From Labilibaculum sp. K2S (GTDB lineage Bacteria; Bacteroidota; Bacteroidia; Bacteroidales; Marinifilaceae), in the NCBI RefSeq assembly GCF_030372765.1, contig NZ_JAUCMW010000006.1, forward strand, positions 126,851-190,850: a stretch of 64,000 nt of DNA, given 5' to 3'. Shown in pieces: positions 36,626-46,427 of this stretch. The notes beneath the pieces are model-generated. The model worked only from the letters and a program-made list of their open reading frames with translations. It did not search any database and was not told where the DNA came from. How positions within the stretch are numbered: the stretch's first letter is position 1; each line of letters starts with the position of its first letter. Made by a program: the position numbers and the translations under genes.

Positions 36626-38722
36626 TTAGAACTCTATCAGCTCTTTAGCTGCCTCATAAATTTTATCATTGTTCGGAAGTACTGCTTTTTCCAATATCCG
36701 ATTGAAACCAACCGGTGTAAATTCAGATCCAACACGTTTTACCGGAGCATCCAATTGCTTGAAAGCTTGTTCGGTTATTGTTGCCGAAATTTCAGCTCCA
36801 AATCCTGAAAATACTTTGTCTTCATGAACAACCATCACTTTATTGGTTTTTGCTACCGATTTTAGAATTGTTTCTGTATCCATCGGAACCAGTGAGCGAA
36901 GATCAATTACTTCAATTTGTTTCCCCGTATCTTCGGCCAATTTATCAGCAACTTCAACACACATGTGAGTTGTGTTTCCGTAAGTTACAATAGTCAAATC
37001 GACACCTTCTCTTCTAACCCGAGCTTTTCCAAACGGAACTTCAAAGTCTTCTGGTACTGCCGCCGATGCTTTCGGATCGTTATACAAAGCTTTCGGCTCC
37101 ATAAATACCGTCATTCCCTTCGAACGGATGCTGGTACGCAACAATCCAGCTGCATCATCGGCATACGAAGGGTAAACAATTCGAACACCTGGGAAAGTTG
37201 CCAAAGCTCCTTCAATATTTTGCGAGTGATACAATCCGCCGCCAATATATCCACCAGATGCTAAACGCACTGTAATATTCGGAGAATACTGTCCTTTTGT
37301 TCTCCAATATTCGTGAGTTGTTTCTACAAACTGCTCCATTGCAGGCCAAAAATAATCAGCAAATTCAGCTCCTTCAACAACAATTCTGATTTTATCGTTG
37401 AAACGGCTCATTCCATTTGCTGTTCCCATGATGTAATCTTCGGCAATTGGAGCATTAAACACTCTATCTTTTCCAAATTCCTGCTGCATCCCTTTGGAAA
37501 CATTGAAAATCCCACCCTTATCTTTGTTGGCAATATCCTGTCCCCAAAGAAAAGTATCCGGATTTAAACGGAATTCTGCCTTTAGTGTCTCATTCAATCC
37601 TTCAATCAACTTTTTGTTGTTTCCGGTGAAATTGTGCAATCCTTCGGGATATTTCTCAGAAACATAAGGTTCCGGAATCACAAAATCGTGAATGGATTCC
37701 GGATCAGGATCCGGTGCACTCAAACCAGCTTTGTGAGCTTTTTTAACTTCCAATTTCACATCAGCTTCAATAGCCGACAATTCCTCTTCTGTAAAACGCT
37801 TGTAACGAACCAACAATCTACGGTATTTAGCCAATGGATCGTATTCGGTAACATAGTTTAATTCCGCGTTATCGCGATACAATTCATGCTTATCGGAATT
37901 GGAATGCGAGCCCATACGAACACAGTTGGCCTGAACAATTACCGGAGTTGAAGTCTCCAAAGCAATTTGTTTTGCTTCTGTCATCGCATTCATCGAATCG
38001 AAAACATCTTTTCCGTTACAATGAATAATTTTCAGATATTTCATCCCTCTGAAATTATCTGCAACTTTTCTGTTCGCTGTCTGATCTTTTTTAGGAACCG
38101 AAATTCCATATCCGTTATCCTGAAATACGAATACAACAGGCAATTGCTCATTGGTTGCTCCGTTAATAGCCTCGTAAACATATCCTTCCGATACCGACGA
38201 TTCTCCCTGAGAACTAATTACAACTCCTTTGTGCTTGTATTTTTTTACTGCGCGACCTAAACCTACTGCATGCAAAGTATGATTTCCTGTACAGGAAGAT
38301 ACATTGTGAACATTCCATTCCGGTTTTGCAAAGTGATTCGACATGTGACGACCGCCACCTGCTACATCTGTATCTTTTGATATCCCGTTAAAAATGATCT
38401 CTTCAGCAGTTAAACCCGCCGAAATAGAGGTCAGCATATCTCTGTAATAAGGGAATAAGTGATCTGTTTTACGATCGAATACCTGCCCAATTGCCAATTG
38501 AATTCCATCATGACCGGCATAAGGAGCATGGTAAGACCAGCCAATTGCCTGCTTTAGGTAATTGGGTGCTTTTTCATCCAATGCTCTGCCCAAAGTCATC
38601 AAATGAAACCAACGACCAAGCAATTCCTTTGAGGTTTTTTTAATGCTAAACTTTTTACTTTCAGTCATCTTATCAGTTTTGTTCGTAGTACTTTCTACGG
38701 ATGTTATTTCCAATGTTTCCAT
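36626..38722 (-). CDS. Branched-chain 2-oxo acid dehydrogenase E1, fused alpha and beta
   Basis: The E1 component decarboxylates branched-chain 2-oxo acids with thiamine diphosphate and passes the acyl group to the lipoyl E2. The two subunits are one 698-residue chain. Residues about 30-350 are E1 alpha (AIGWSYHAPYAGHDGIQLA, PYYRDMLTS, SSQGESSVSEGYVYEAINGA). Residues about 365-698 are E1 beta (EDYIMGTANGMS, ASGGYIGGGLYHSQNIE, IDLRSLVPMD). The start is set at 38722 only 3 bp after the E2 stop, so translation is probably coupled. E3 is not nearby. Confidence 0.88.
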   Translation of the reverse strand: METLEITSVESTTNKTDKMTESKKFSIKKTSKELLGRWFHLMTLGRALDEKAPNYLKQAIGWSYHAPYAGHDGIQLAIGQVFDRKTDHLFPYYRDMLTSISAGLTAEEIIFNGISKDTDVAGGGRHMSNHFAKPEWNVHNVSSCTGNHTLHAVGLGRAVKKYKHKGVVISSQGESSVSEGYVYEAINGATNEQLPVVFVFQDNGYGISVPKKDQTANRKVADNFRGMKYLKIIHCNGKDVFDSMNAMTEAKQIALETSTPVIVQANCVRMGSHSNSDKHELYRDNAELNYVTEYDPLAKYRRLLVRYKRFTEEELSAIEADVKLEVKKAHKAGLSAPDPDPESIHDFVIPEPYVSEKYPEGLHNFTGNNKKLIEGLNETLKAEFRLNPDTFLWGQDIANKDKGGIFNVSKGMQQEFGKDRVFNAPIAEDYIMGTANGMSRFNDKIRIVVEGAEFADYFWPAMEQFVETTHEYWRTKGQYSPNITVRLASGGYIGGGLYHSQNIEGALATFPGVRIVYPSYADDAAGLLRTSIRSKGMTVFMEPKALYNDPKASAAVPEDFEVPFGKARVRREGVDLTIVTYGNTTHMCVEVADKLAEDTGKQIEVIDLRSLVPMDTETILKSVAKTNKVMVVHEDKVFSGFGAEISATITEQAFKQLDAPVKRVGSEFTPVGFNRILEKAVLPNNDKIYEAAKELIEF

Positions 38723-38725
38723 GAT

Positions 38726-40030
38726 TTAAAATGCTCTGTTACTATCAATATCTTCCAGGTAATCTGCAATTCTTCTCAAGAACGCTCCTCCTAAGGCTCC
38801 ATCTACAACACGGTGGTCGTACGAAAGAGAAAGGAACATTTTCTGGCGAACAACAATTGCATCTCCGGCCGGAGTTTCGATTACTGCAGGTTTCTTTTCA
38901 ATGGTTCCAACAGCTAAAATTGCAACCTGTGGCTGATTGATAATTGGTGTACCCATTACATTCTTGAAAGATCCAAAATTTGATATTGTAAAAGTACCTC
39001 CATCAATATCATCAGGACTTAATTTATTGTTTCGTGCTGCATTTGCCAAACGATTCATGTCATTTGCCAAACCAATTAGGTTTTTCTGATCTGAATTCTT
39101 TATTACCGGAACAATTAGGTTTCCACTTGGCAGAGCTACCGCAACACCTACATTAATATTCTTTCTCAAAATAACATTGTATCCGTCAACAGAAGCATTC
39201 ACTCCCGGAAATTCACGCAAAGCTTTAGAAACAGCTTCTATAATAATTGGCATGTAAGTAATCTTAGTTCCTTCTTTTTTAAAGAATTCATCTTTTACTT
39301 TATTTCTCCAATTAACCATATCGGTAACATCGGCTTCCACCATTGCAGTAACGTGCGGAGATGTTTGTTTCGACATCACCATATGATCGGCAATGATTCT
39401 TCTCATACGATCCATTTCCACAATCTGATCCTGTGCTCCAATTGACATGGATACTTTTGGTTTTTCAGTTGGCGGAGCCGGACTTGGAACAGGTGCAGAA
39501 ACAGTTTTAACTTCAGGAGCAGAAACAGCTGTTCCATTGCGACTAGACAAATAATCCAACACATCTTGTTTTTGAACTCTGCCTTCGGTACCATGTCCAG
39601 TAATTGTTTCCAGCTCTTGAACAGTAATATTTTCACTTTTCGCAATGCTTTTCACAAGCGGAGAATAAAATCGGCCTGAATCAGATTGAATATCAGAGGT
39701 ACTTACACTTTCAACACCTTCTTGAGGTATTGTTTCGGATACAGAAGTGCCAACGCTTGCTTCAACCGGCTCTTCCACATCATCTGCATCACCCAAGGCA
39801 ATGATCGCAACAACCTCGCCAACAGGAACAACATCATTTTCTTTAAAGCGGATTTCAATTACTTTTCCGTCTACCGGACAAGGTATTTCAGAATCCACTT
39901 TATCGGTTGCAATTTCAAAGAGCATATCATCCTCTTCCACCTGATCATTCAACTTCACGAACATTTTCGTGATAGTAGCTTCTTGTACGCTCTCGCCCAA
40001 CTTAGGCATTATGATTTCAAAGCTAGACAT
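38726..40030 (-). CDS. Branched-chain 2-oxo acid dehydrogenase E2 (dihydrolipoamide acyltransferase)
   Basis: The 434-residue protein has one lipoyl domain (lipoyl-Lys at about 44 in ATDKVDSEIP), a peripheral-subunit binding domain (about 118-155, SPLVKSIAKSENITVQELETI), Pro/Ala/Val linkers and the catalytic acyltransferase domain ending SYDHRVVDGALGGAF (His406, Asp410). Together with E1 it gives 2-oxo acid oxidation to acyl-CoA, such as isobutyryl-CoA, which can feed branched fatty acids. Acyl specificity is inferred from E1. It is the first gene of the pair. Confidence 0.9.
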   Translation of the reverse strand: MSSFEIIMPKLGESVQEATITKMFVKLNDQVEEDDMLFEIATDKVDSEIPCPVDGKVIEIRFKENDVVPVGEVVAIIALGDADDVEEPVEASVGTSVSETIPQEGVESVSTSDIQSDSGRFYSPLVKSIAKSENITVQELETITGHGTEGRVQKQDVLDYLSSRNGTAVSAPEVKTVSAPVPSPAPPTEKPKVSMSIGAQDQIVEMDRMRRIIADHMVMSKQTSPHVTAMVEADVTDMVNWRNKVKDEFFKKEGTKITYMPIIIEAVSKALREFPGVNASVDGYNVILRKNINVGVAVALPSGNLIVPVIKNSDQKNLIGLANDMNRLANAARNNKLSPDDIDGGTFTISNFGSFKNVMGTPIINQPQVAILAVGTIEKKPAVIETPAGDAIVVRQKMFLSLSYDHRVVDGALGGAFLRRIADYLEDIDSNRAF

Positions 40031-40076
40031 ATAACTTATAGTTTAATATTTATAATCATATTTAAATGTTTCGATA

Positions 40077-40084
40077 CAAATATA
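40077..40084 (-). promoter_or_regulatory. Possible -7 element of the E2-E1 operon
   Basis: TATATTTG on the minus strand matches TAnnTTTG, 47 bp before the E2 start codon. A good -33 element is not evident. Confidence 0.35.
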
Positions 40085-40249
40085 AAAATTTATTCTTATT
40101 TAGATTTATTAAAGCTTAGAATAATTGCAATCTCTACATTACAATTTTTTATTATCGTATAGATTTCCTTGATATGGATAAAATTATTTTATAAAAGTTA
40201 CCACATTATTATAATTCAGGTTAATTTTGAGACTGAAAAATAACATAAA

Positions 40250-40633
40250 ATGAAAGAATTCACATTTAGCCTAGAAATTACTTCCTCGCAGGAAGAAGTA
40301 TATAATGCCCTAACCAATTCTTTTCAAATTGAACTTTGGACTGGATATCCTGCGGTAATGGATGAAAACCCCGGCACTATTTTCTCTCTTTGGGAAGGTG
40401 ATATTACAGGTGTTAATCTGGAAATTGTAAAAGATTATAAGATTGTTCAGGAGTGGTTCTTTGGAGAAACTGAAAATCCATCTATCGTGACCTTGCTGAT
40501 TAAAAAAGCTGGTTCAAGATCTCGAATTGAACTGACTCATACCAACATACCCGATGAAGCTTACGATGAGATTGTTGAAGGTTGGAAAGATTACTATTTA
40601 GGGTCGGTTAAAAACTTTTTAGAATTTTATTAG
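40250..40633 (+). CDS. START-like (SRPBCC/AHSA1-type) domain protein
   Basis: The 127-residue protein is a single SRPBCC/START-like domain: FSLEITSSQEEVYNALTNSFQIELWTG at the N-terminus, a GDITGVNLEIVKDYKIVQEW core and the C-terminal helix EIVEGWKDYYLGSVKNFLEF. Members bind hydrophobic ligands or act as Aha1-like cochaperones; the ligand is unknown. It is divergent from the E2-E1 operon, sharing the 219-bp gap. Confidence 0.85.
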   Translation: MKEFTFSLEITSSQEEVYNALTNSFQIELWTGYPAVMDENPGTIFSLWEGDITGVNLEIVKDYKIVQEWFFGETENPSIVTLLIKKAGSRSRIELTHTNIPDEAYDEIVEGWKDYYLGSVKNFLEFY

Positions 40634-40670
40634 TAGATTTTGGCCACAAGCCTTAGCTTATGACAAAAAG

Positions 40671-40704
40671 AAAACGCAAGCACTTTAAAGTACTTGCGCT
40701 TTTT
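40671..40704. terminator. Bidirectional terminator
   Basis: CGCAAGCACTTT/AAAGTACTTGCG with A4 before and CTTTTTC after lies between convergent genes (40633 and 40720). It can end both. Confidence 0.8.
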
Positions 40705-40719
40705 CTATGTTTAAAGAAA

Positions 40720-40926
40720 TTATTCTACGATAATCACTTCATCGAAAATTTCAATTTTATCACCGGGACGAATTTTTGCTCTTTTACGAGTTTCCACTTC
40801 TCCGTTTCGGAATACAATTCCATCTTCAACAAAAATCTTAGCCTGAGCTCCACTTTCACTAATACGAGTTACTTTAATCAACTTAATCAACTCAATATAT
40901 TCAGTTTCAATCTTAAATTTTATCAT
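40720..40926 (-). CDS. S4-domain RNA-binding protein
   Basis: The 68-residue protein is a single S4 fold: IELIKLIKVTRISESGAQAKIFVEDG, then VFRNGEVETRKRAKIRPGDKIEI. It resembles the YbcJ-type small S4 proteins, which bind structured RNA or ribosomes. It follows the SpmA/SpmB-type gene by 44 bp. Confidence 0.87.
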   Translation of the reverse strand: MIKFKIETEYIELIKLIKVTRISESGAQAKIFVEDGIVFRNGEVETRKRAKIRPGDKIEIFDEVIIVE

Positions 40927-40970
40927 ACCTATCTAGTAATTTGAATCGCAAAAGTAATCTTTTTCGCCTC

Positions 40971-42203
40971 TTAATGAAAGAACAAATAAGCAATTGCTAT
41001 TGCAGCAACAATACCGGCAAAATCAGCAATTAATCCACAAGTAACAGCATACCTTGTATTCTTAATTCCCACAGCTCCAAAATACACAGCAATAATATAA
41101 AAAGTGGTATCTGTGGCTCCTTGCAGTGTTGATGCCAATCTGCCTACAAAACTATCTGCTCCGTGCGTTTGCATCGCATCCACCATCATTCCTCTGGCAC
41201 CGCTACCACTCAATGGTTTCATTAATGCAGTAGGTAAGGCTTCTACAAAATCGGAATTTACACCAATAAAAAGACAAAATCTTCGCGCTCCTTCAATCAC
41301 TAAATCCATGGTTCCGGATGCTCTAAATACTCCGATAGCAACCAAAATAGCAACCAAATAAGGAATGATTTTAATAGCAATTGAAAACCCCTCTTTTGCT
41401 CCATCTATAAAACTCTCATAAACATTCACCTTTTTTCGTGCTGCCAAAAGTATAAATGCAATAATAATGGAAAATAAGAATACATTACTGACAACAGTAG
41501 ATATCTGAGTAATTTGATCCTTTTCCAAGCTTGAGAAATAAGTTATCAACCCAATAATAAAGACAGTTAATCCTCCTAAATAGGCCAAAACCACCTTGTT
41601 TAAAAGATTAATTTTCTGAACAAGGGCGACACTTATTAGACCTGCAATGGTCGAAAAATAGGTTGCTAACAAGATAGGAATAAATATATCAGAGGGATTT
41701 ACAGCACCCAATTGTGCTCGATAAACCATAATGGATATAGGAATGATTGTTAGTCCGGAAGTATTCAGCACCAAAAACATAATTTGTGCATTGGATGCGG
41801 TATCCTCCGATGGATTAACAGACTGCATTTCCTTCATCGCCTTTAATCCTAATGGCGTGGCAGCATTATCCAAGCCGAGCATATTTGCCGCTAAATTCAT
41901 CATTATAGAACCGTGTGCAGCATGTCCTTTGGGTATTTCAGGAAACAACTTGTTGAAAAACGGACCTATCAAACGTGAAAAAACTTTTACAATTCCTCCA
42001 TTTTCCCCGATTTTCATTATTCCCAACCACAAGGTTAGAACACCTGTTAAACCAAGAGAAATATCAAAACCTGTTTTAGCCATATCAAATGTGGCATTCA
42101 CCATATTAGGGAATACCTCCATATCGCCAAAAACAATCAATTTGATCAATCCAACAACAAATGCAACAACAAAAAAGAAAATCCAAAGGTAATTTAAGGC
42201 CAT
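40971..42203 (-). CDS. Fused SpmA/SpmB-type nucleoside-recognition membrane protein
   Basis: The 410-residue protein has two gate (nucleoside recognition) domains. The first half resembles SpmA (TGVLTLWLGIMKIGENGGIVKVFSRLIGPFFNKLFP, NMLGLDNAATPLGLKAMKEMQ). The second resembles SpmB (KEGFSIAIKIIPYLVAILVAIGVFRASG, GSGARGMMVDAMQTHGADSF). About ten membrane helices are predicted by eye. SpmA and SpmB are spore-core dehydration proteins of Bacillus, but no sporulation genes are expected here, so the fused protein probably transports another solute. It starts 36 bp after the giant TPR gene on the same strand. Confidence 0.85.
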   Translation of the reverse strand: MALNYLWIFFFVVAFVVGLIKLIVFGDMEVFPNMVNATFDMAKTGFDISLGLTGVLTLWLGIMKIGENGGIVKVFSRLIGPFFNKLFPEIPKGHAAHGSIMMNLAANMLGLDNAATPLGLKAMKEMQSVNPSEDTASNAQIMFLVLNTSGLTIIPISIMVYRAQLGAVNPSDIFIPILLATYFSTIAGLISVALVQKINLLNKVVLAYLGGLTVFIIGLITYFSSLEKDQITQISTVVSNVFLFSIIIAFILLAARKKVNVYESFIDGAKEGFSIAIKIIPYLVAILVAIGVFRASGTMDLVIEGARRFCLFIGVNSDFVEALPTALMKPLSGSGARGMMVDAMQTHGADSFVGRLASTLQGATDTTFYIIAVYFGAVGIKNTRYAVTCGLIADFAGIVAAIAIAYLFFH

Positions 42204-42239
42204 AAACTTATTTTTAATGTATTAAAATGTGGTTAAATA

Positions 42240-45200
42240 CTACTTGCTGCTCTGGTTTTCCTGTATCAATTTCAATCTTTCTTTTGGATAAGACTCATTC
42301 GATTTTAGATTCTTAGCCTTTCTGTAATAGAAACGGGCAACAGAATAATTTCCCTTATCGTATGCTTCATCTGCCTGGTTAATAACTTTTTTATACTCAG
42401 CATCAAGCTTCTGATTTTTCTTCGAATTTATAAACTCTTCAATTTTATCCAATTGATTGTCGGCGTACTTTTCAGAAGCATCTAACTCCTTGGCTTTCTG
42501 ATAATAGAATTTTGCTACGGAATAGTTCTTTTTAGTTAATTCTTCATCACCTCGTGCAATTAACTTTCGATATTCCTCTGTTAGTTCGGAATTCTTACCT
42601 TCTCTTATCAGCTTATCAATTTCCTTTAATTTCTTTATAGGGTAATCTCTATCGAATAATTCAAGAGCTCTTTCATACATCACCTTCGCTACCGTAAAAT
42701 GCGATGCTTTAAATGAATCATCACCTTTTGCAATTGTTGATGCATATTCCCGTTCCTTCGCAATAGACAATTTCTTCTCAAAATTAGTTGGGTTATTTAA
42801 AACAGCCTCCTTATCAGCTAATTTTAAAGCTTCCACTAATTTCTCAATCTCTTCCAATTTCTGCTTAGGATACTCCTCTTCCGGCTTCATATTAAGTGCC
42901 GAATTGAAATGATGACGCGCAACACTAAATTGCTCTTCATTCAGATATTTATCTCCTAATTTAATTTCCTCGCCATATAAACGATCCAATTCTTTCAATT
43001 TTTCAGCTTCTCTTGCCTGTTGCTCCTGCAATACTTCAATTCTCTTTAGCTGATTTTTAGGATAAGATTCTGCCGGTTTCAAATCCAATGCTCCCTGATA
43101 TTTTCCAATTGCTGATGTATACTCTTCCCGACTAAAAAACTGATCTGCTTCCTCAAGCAAAGCTTTGTACTGATATTGCAATGTTGATTTTTCCTCTTCC
43201 AACTTCTCCAGCTCTTTCAATATCAATTTAATTTCTTCTATCTTGTTTGGAGGATAAACATCTTCAGGTTTCAACTTTTGAGCCTTTTCATACTCTCCAA
43301 TTGCAGATTGCCATCTTTTTCCTTCATAATATTTATCAGCAAGAGCGATACAATTACTATACTCCCGTTCGGCAACTCTCAACGCCTCAGCAATTCTGGC
43401 TTCTTCTTCAGACTTGGCTTTCATCTGTTTCACAATTTCGTCAATCTTCTGAATCTGAGTTTTCGGATAACTTTCCTTACTCCTGATTTCTAAAGCCGAA
43501 GTATAATTTTTTCTCGATGACTCATAAGTTTCTGAATAAAACTGAGAATCGGCTAAAGCAATAAATGAATTGTATTTTTCATCCAATCCTTTTTTCTCTA
43601 TAGCCAACCTAGCCTCTTCCTCTGCCAAACGTTTCTGTTCAGACAAAATATTATCAATTTTTTTAATTTGAGCTTTCGGGTAAGATTCTTCCTTCTTCAA
43701 CTCTAAAGCATCTACATAGCTTGTTCGAGACGATTGGTAATCACTGCTGGAAAACTGAGAGTCAGCCAATGCAATAATTGATGCATATTTATCATCTAAG
43801 GCTTTCTTTTGAGATGCCAATCGAGCTGCTTCACTAGCTTCTGCCTGTTGGTTAGCTAATAACTCATCAATTTTTTGAATTTGAGTTTTGGGGTACGCTT
43901 CACCAACTTTTAAACGTAAAGCTTCCGTATAATTGGTTTTGGCTGATTGATATTCTTCTGATAAAAATTGGGAGTCAGCCAACTTAATTATTGATGCATA
44001 TTTTTCATCCAAGGCTTTTTTCTCTGCTAACAAGCGTTTTGTATTTTCCGCTTCTGCTTGCTGATTTGCCAATATTTCATCAATCTTTTGGATTTGAGAT
44101 TTTGGATAAACTTCGTCAACCTTCAAACTTAAAGCATCGGAATAACTTGTTTTAGAAGTCTGATAATCGCCAGATGAAAATTGAGAATCTGCTAATTTGA
44201 TAATAGATGCGTATTTTTCGTCCAATGCTTTCTTTTCAGCAAGTAAACGAGTGGATTTATCAGCTTCCGCTTGCTGAGCATCCATTATTTCATTGATCTT
44301 TTGAATTTGTGTTTTAGGATACGTCTCTGCCAACTTTAAATTTAAAGCATCCTTGTATGTGCTTTTTGCAGAATCATAATCTCCGGATGAAAACTGTGAA
44401 TCGGCCAACGCAACAACAGATGCATATTTCTCATCCAAGGCTTTCTTTTGAGAAGCCAATCTTGCGGCTTCATCAGCTTCAGCTAATTGCTGTGCCAATA
44501 TTCCATCAATCTTTTGAATTTGAGATTTTGGGTAAACCTCTCCGGCCTTTAAACTCAATGCATCAGAATAAGTGGATTTAGAAGTCTGATAGTCACCGGC
44601 TGAAAACTGCGAATCAGCCAAATTAATGATCGATGCATATTTTTCATCCAAAGCTTTCTGTTCAGCAAGCAAACGAGCGGCCTCATCAGCTTCAATCAGT
44701 TGCTTTGCTAATATCCCATCAATCTTCTGAATTTGAGATTTTGGATATGTTTCGTTTGCTTTTAAACTCAATGCATCTGAATAAGTAGACTTTGAGGTCT
44801 GATAGTCACCAGAAGAAAATTGAGAATCAGCCAAATTAATGATCGATGCATATTTTTCATCCAAAGCTTTCTGTTCAGCAAGCAAGCGAGCGGCCTCATC
44901 AGCTTCTGCTTGCTGATTCGCCAAGATCCCATCAATTTTTTGGATTTGAGATTTTGGATATGTTTCGTTTACTTTCAAACTCAATGCATCTGAATAAGTA
45001 GACTTTGAAGTCTGATAGTCACCAGAAGAAAATTGAGAATCAGCCAAATTAATGATCGATGCATATTTTTCATCCAAAGCTTTCTTTTCAGCAAGCACGC
45101 GAGCGGCCTCATCAGCTTCAGCCAGTTGCTTTGCCAATATCCCATCTATCTTTTGGATTTGAGATTTTGGATAAACCTCTCCAGCCTTCAAACTCAAAGC

Positions 45201-46244
45201 TTCAGAGTAATTTGTTTTGGAAGATTGATAATCGCCAGCTGAAAATTGAGAATCAGCCATTGCAATTATTAATGCATACTTCTCTTCCATGACCTTTTTA
45301 TCGGCCTCTGACTGTGCTTGTTGCGCCAATAAATCACTAATTCTCTGAATCTGGTTTTTAGGATATGCTTCGCTTGGCTTCACTTCTAAAGCACTTGTAT
45401 AGTTCGTTTTAGAAAGTTCATAATCTTTAGCCTCGAATTGGTTATCAGCTTGAGTAATCAATGCTAAATATTTTTCGTCCAAGGCTTTTCGCTCTGCTTC
45501 GAGACGGGCTTTTTCCTCCGCATTAGCCAACTCCTGAACCATCAATTCACTAATCTTTTGCAATTGTGTTTTTGGATAATCCTCATCAGGCATAATTGCC
45601 AAAGCCTCGTTATAACCTGCTTTCGACAAGTCATATTTCTGAGCATTAAAATTAATATCGCCTCTTTGAATCGCAGCCTTATAATCTCGTTCTTTTGCCA
45701 ATCTTTGCGCCTCTAACTCTACCGCTCGTTTTCTGGCTTCCTCTTCGGCTTTCTTAATTGCATCTCTAATTTGCGCATCGTAATCCCGATCATAATCAAA
45801 GTCATCTAACTCCTTATCATACATGATCATTCCCATGGGTTGATCAAAAACAGAAAGATCAAGCCCCTCATAGGCAGGAAATAAGGAAACCATAAATTTA
45901 AAGGGTGGAAATTGATTGTCTCTGCTAAGAATATCTAATGGTACAAAAGTGGAAATACTAACTTTCTTGGTAACAAACCCCTCTTTCGAAAATTCAAAAA
46001 TATATTCATTCCCAAAATCCAATCCGTATTCGAACTTGCCACTATTATCAACAATTCCCGATTCCATTTTTTCTGCATTTTTCAAAATGGTAATTCGAGT
46101 ATTCTCAATACTTCCGTTTTCAATTTTTACTTTTCCGAAAATTGAATATTTCTCCTGAGCAACAGCGAAATCAGGAAGACAAAACAGAAAGAATAAGAAA
46201 ATAGAAAAAACTAATAATATGTGAAATTTTGAAGAATTATTCAT
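42240..46244 (-). CDS. Giant exported protein with 17 tandem TPR-like repeats
   Basis: The 1334-residue protein begins with a signal peptide ending AVAQ, then a carboxypeptidase-regulatory-like beta domain (about 30-125). From about 185 to the end there are 17 copies of a 71-residue unit. Each has a two-helix TPR-like core (ADSQFSSGDYQTSKSTY, then YPKSQIQKIDGIL) and a coiled-coil linker. Repeats 3-11 are nearly alike (DEKYASIINLADSQF); the last five are more divergent. The layout suggests a long periplasmic or surface scaffold. There is no obvious secretion tail or enzyme motif. STAND gene 46428 lies directly upstream on the same strand. Confidence 0.82.
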   Translation of the reverse strand: MNNSSKFHILLVFSIFLFFLFCLPDFAVAQEKYSIFGKVKIENGSIENTRITILKNAEKMESGIVDNSGKFEYGLDFGNEYIFEFSKEGFVTKKVSISTFVPLDILSRDNQFPPFKFMVSLFPAYEGLDLSVFDQPMGMIMYDKELDDFDYDRDYDAQIRDAIKKAEEEARKRAVELEAQRLAKERDYKAAIQRGDINFNAQKYDLSKAGYNEALAIMPDEDYPKTQLQKISELMVQELANAEEKARLEAERKALDEKYLALITQADNQFEAKDYELSKTNYTSALEVKPSEAYPKNQIQRISDLLAQQAQSEADKKVMEEKYALIIAMADSQFSAGDYQSSKTNYSEALSLKAGEVYPKSQIQKIDGILAKQLAEADEAARVLAEKKALDEKYASIINLADSQFSSGDYQTSKSTYSDALSLKVNETYPKSQIQKIDGILANQQAEADEAARLLAEQKALDEKYASIINLADSQFSSGDYQTSKSTYSDALSLKANETYPKSQIQKIDGILAKQLIEADEAARLLAEQKALDEKYASIINLADSQFSAGDYQTSKSTYSDALSLKAGEVYPKSQIQKIDGILAQQLAEADEAARLASQKKALDEKYASVVALADSQFSSGDYDSAKSTYKDALNLKLAETYPKTQIQKINEIMDAQQAEADKSTRLLAEKKALDEKYASIIKLADSQFSSGDYQTSKTSYSDALSLKVDEVYPKSQIQKIDEILANQQAEAENTKRLLAEKKALDEKYASIIKLADSQFLSEEYQSAKTNYTEALRLKVGEAYPKTQIQKIDELLANQQAEASEAARLASQKKALDDKYASIIALADSQFSSSDYQSSRTSYVDALELKKEESYPKAQIKKIDNILSEQKRLAEEEARLAIEKKGLDEKYNSFIALADSQFYSETYESSRKNYTSALEIRSKESYPKTQIQKIDEIVKQMKAKSEEEARIAEALRVAEREYSNCIALADKYYEGKRWQSAIGEYEKAQKLKPEDVYPPNKIEEIKLILKELEKLEEEKSTLQYQYKALLEEADQFFSREEYTSAIGKYQGALDLKPAESYPKNQLKRIEVLQEQQAREAEKLKELDRLYGEEIKLGDKYLNEEQFSVARHHFNSALNMKPEEEYPKQKLEEIEKLVEALKLADKEAVLNNPTNFEKKLSIAKEREYASTIAKGDDSFKASHFTVAKVMYERALELFDRDYPIKKLKEIDKLIREGKNSELTEEYRKLIARGDEELTKKNYSVAKFYYQKAKELDASEKYADNQLDKIEEFINSKKNQKLDAEYKKVINQADEAYDKGNYSVARFYYRKAKNLKSNESYPKERLKLIQENQSSK
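43980..45290 (-). repeat. 213-bp tandem coding repeats, near-identical DNA
   Basis: Repeats in this part of the giant gene are similar at the DNA level, with phrases such as 'gatgcatatttttcatccaa' returning at 213-bp spacing (about 44632, 44845, 45058). This suggests recent expansion or gene conversion. Confidence 0.85.
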
Positions 46245-46377
46245 ATCAAAAAAACGCTTTTACTTTACCATAAAAAAATAGACTTACCAGCCACTTCTTT
46301 TTGCAAATTAATAAAATCTAATGCAATAATGGTAAAGTTAAAATTTTGAAATGAAAACTCAGGATTATAAACAAAAT

Positions 46378-46405
46378 AAAGCTGCCTGCAGGAGCAAACA
46401 GCTTT
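46378..46405 (-). terminator. Probable terminator after the STAND gene
   Basis: AAAGCTG/CAGCTTT (7 bp, 14-nt loop) followed by ATTTTG on the minus strand lies 23 bp past the stop codon. Confidence 0.55.
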
Positions 46406-46427
46406 ACCAAATACCTTCATAAACCTT

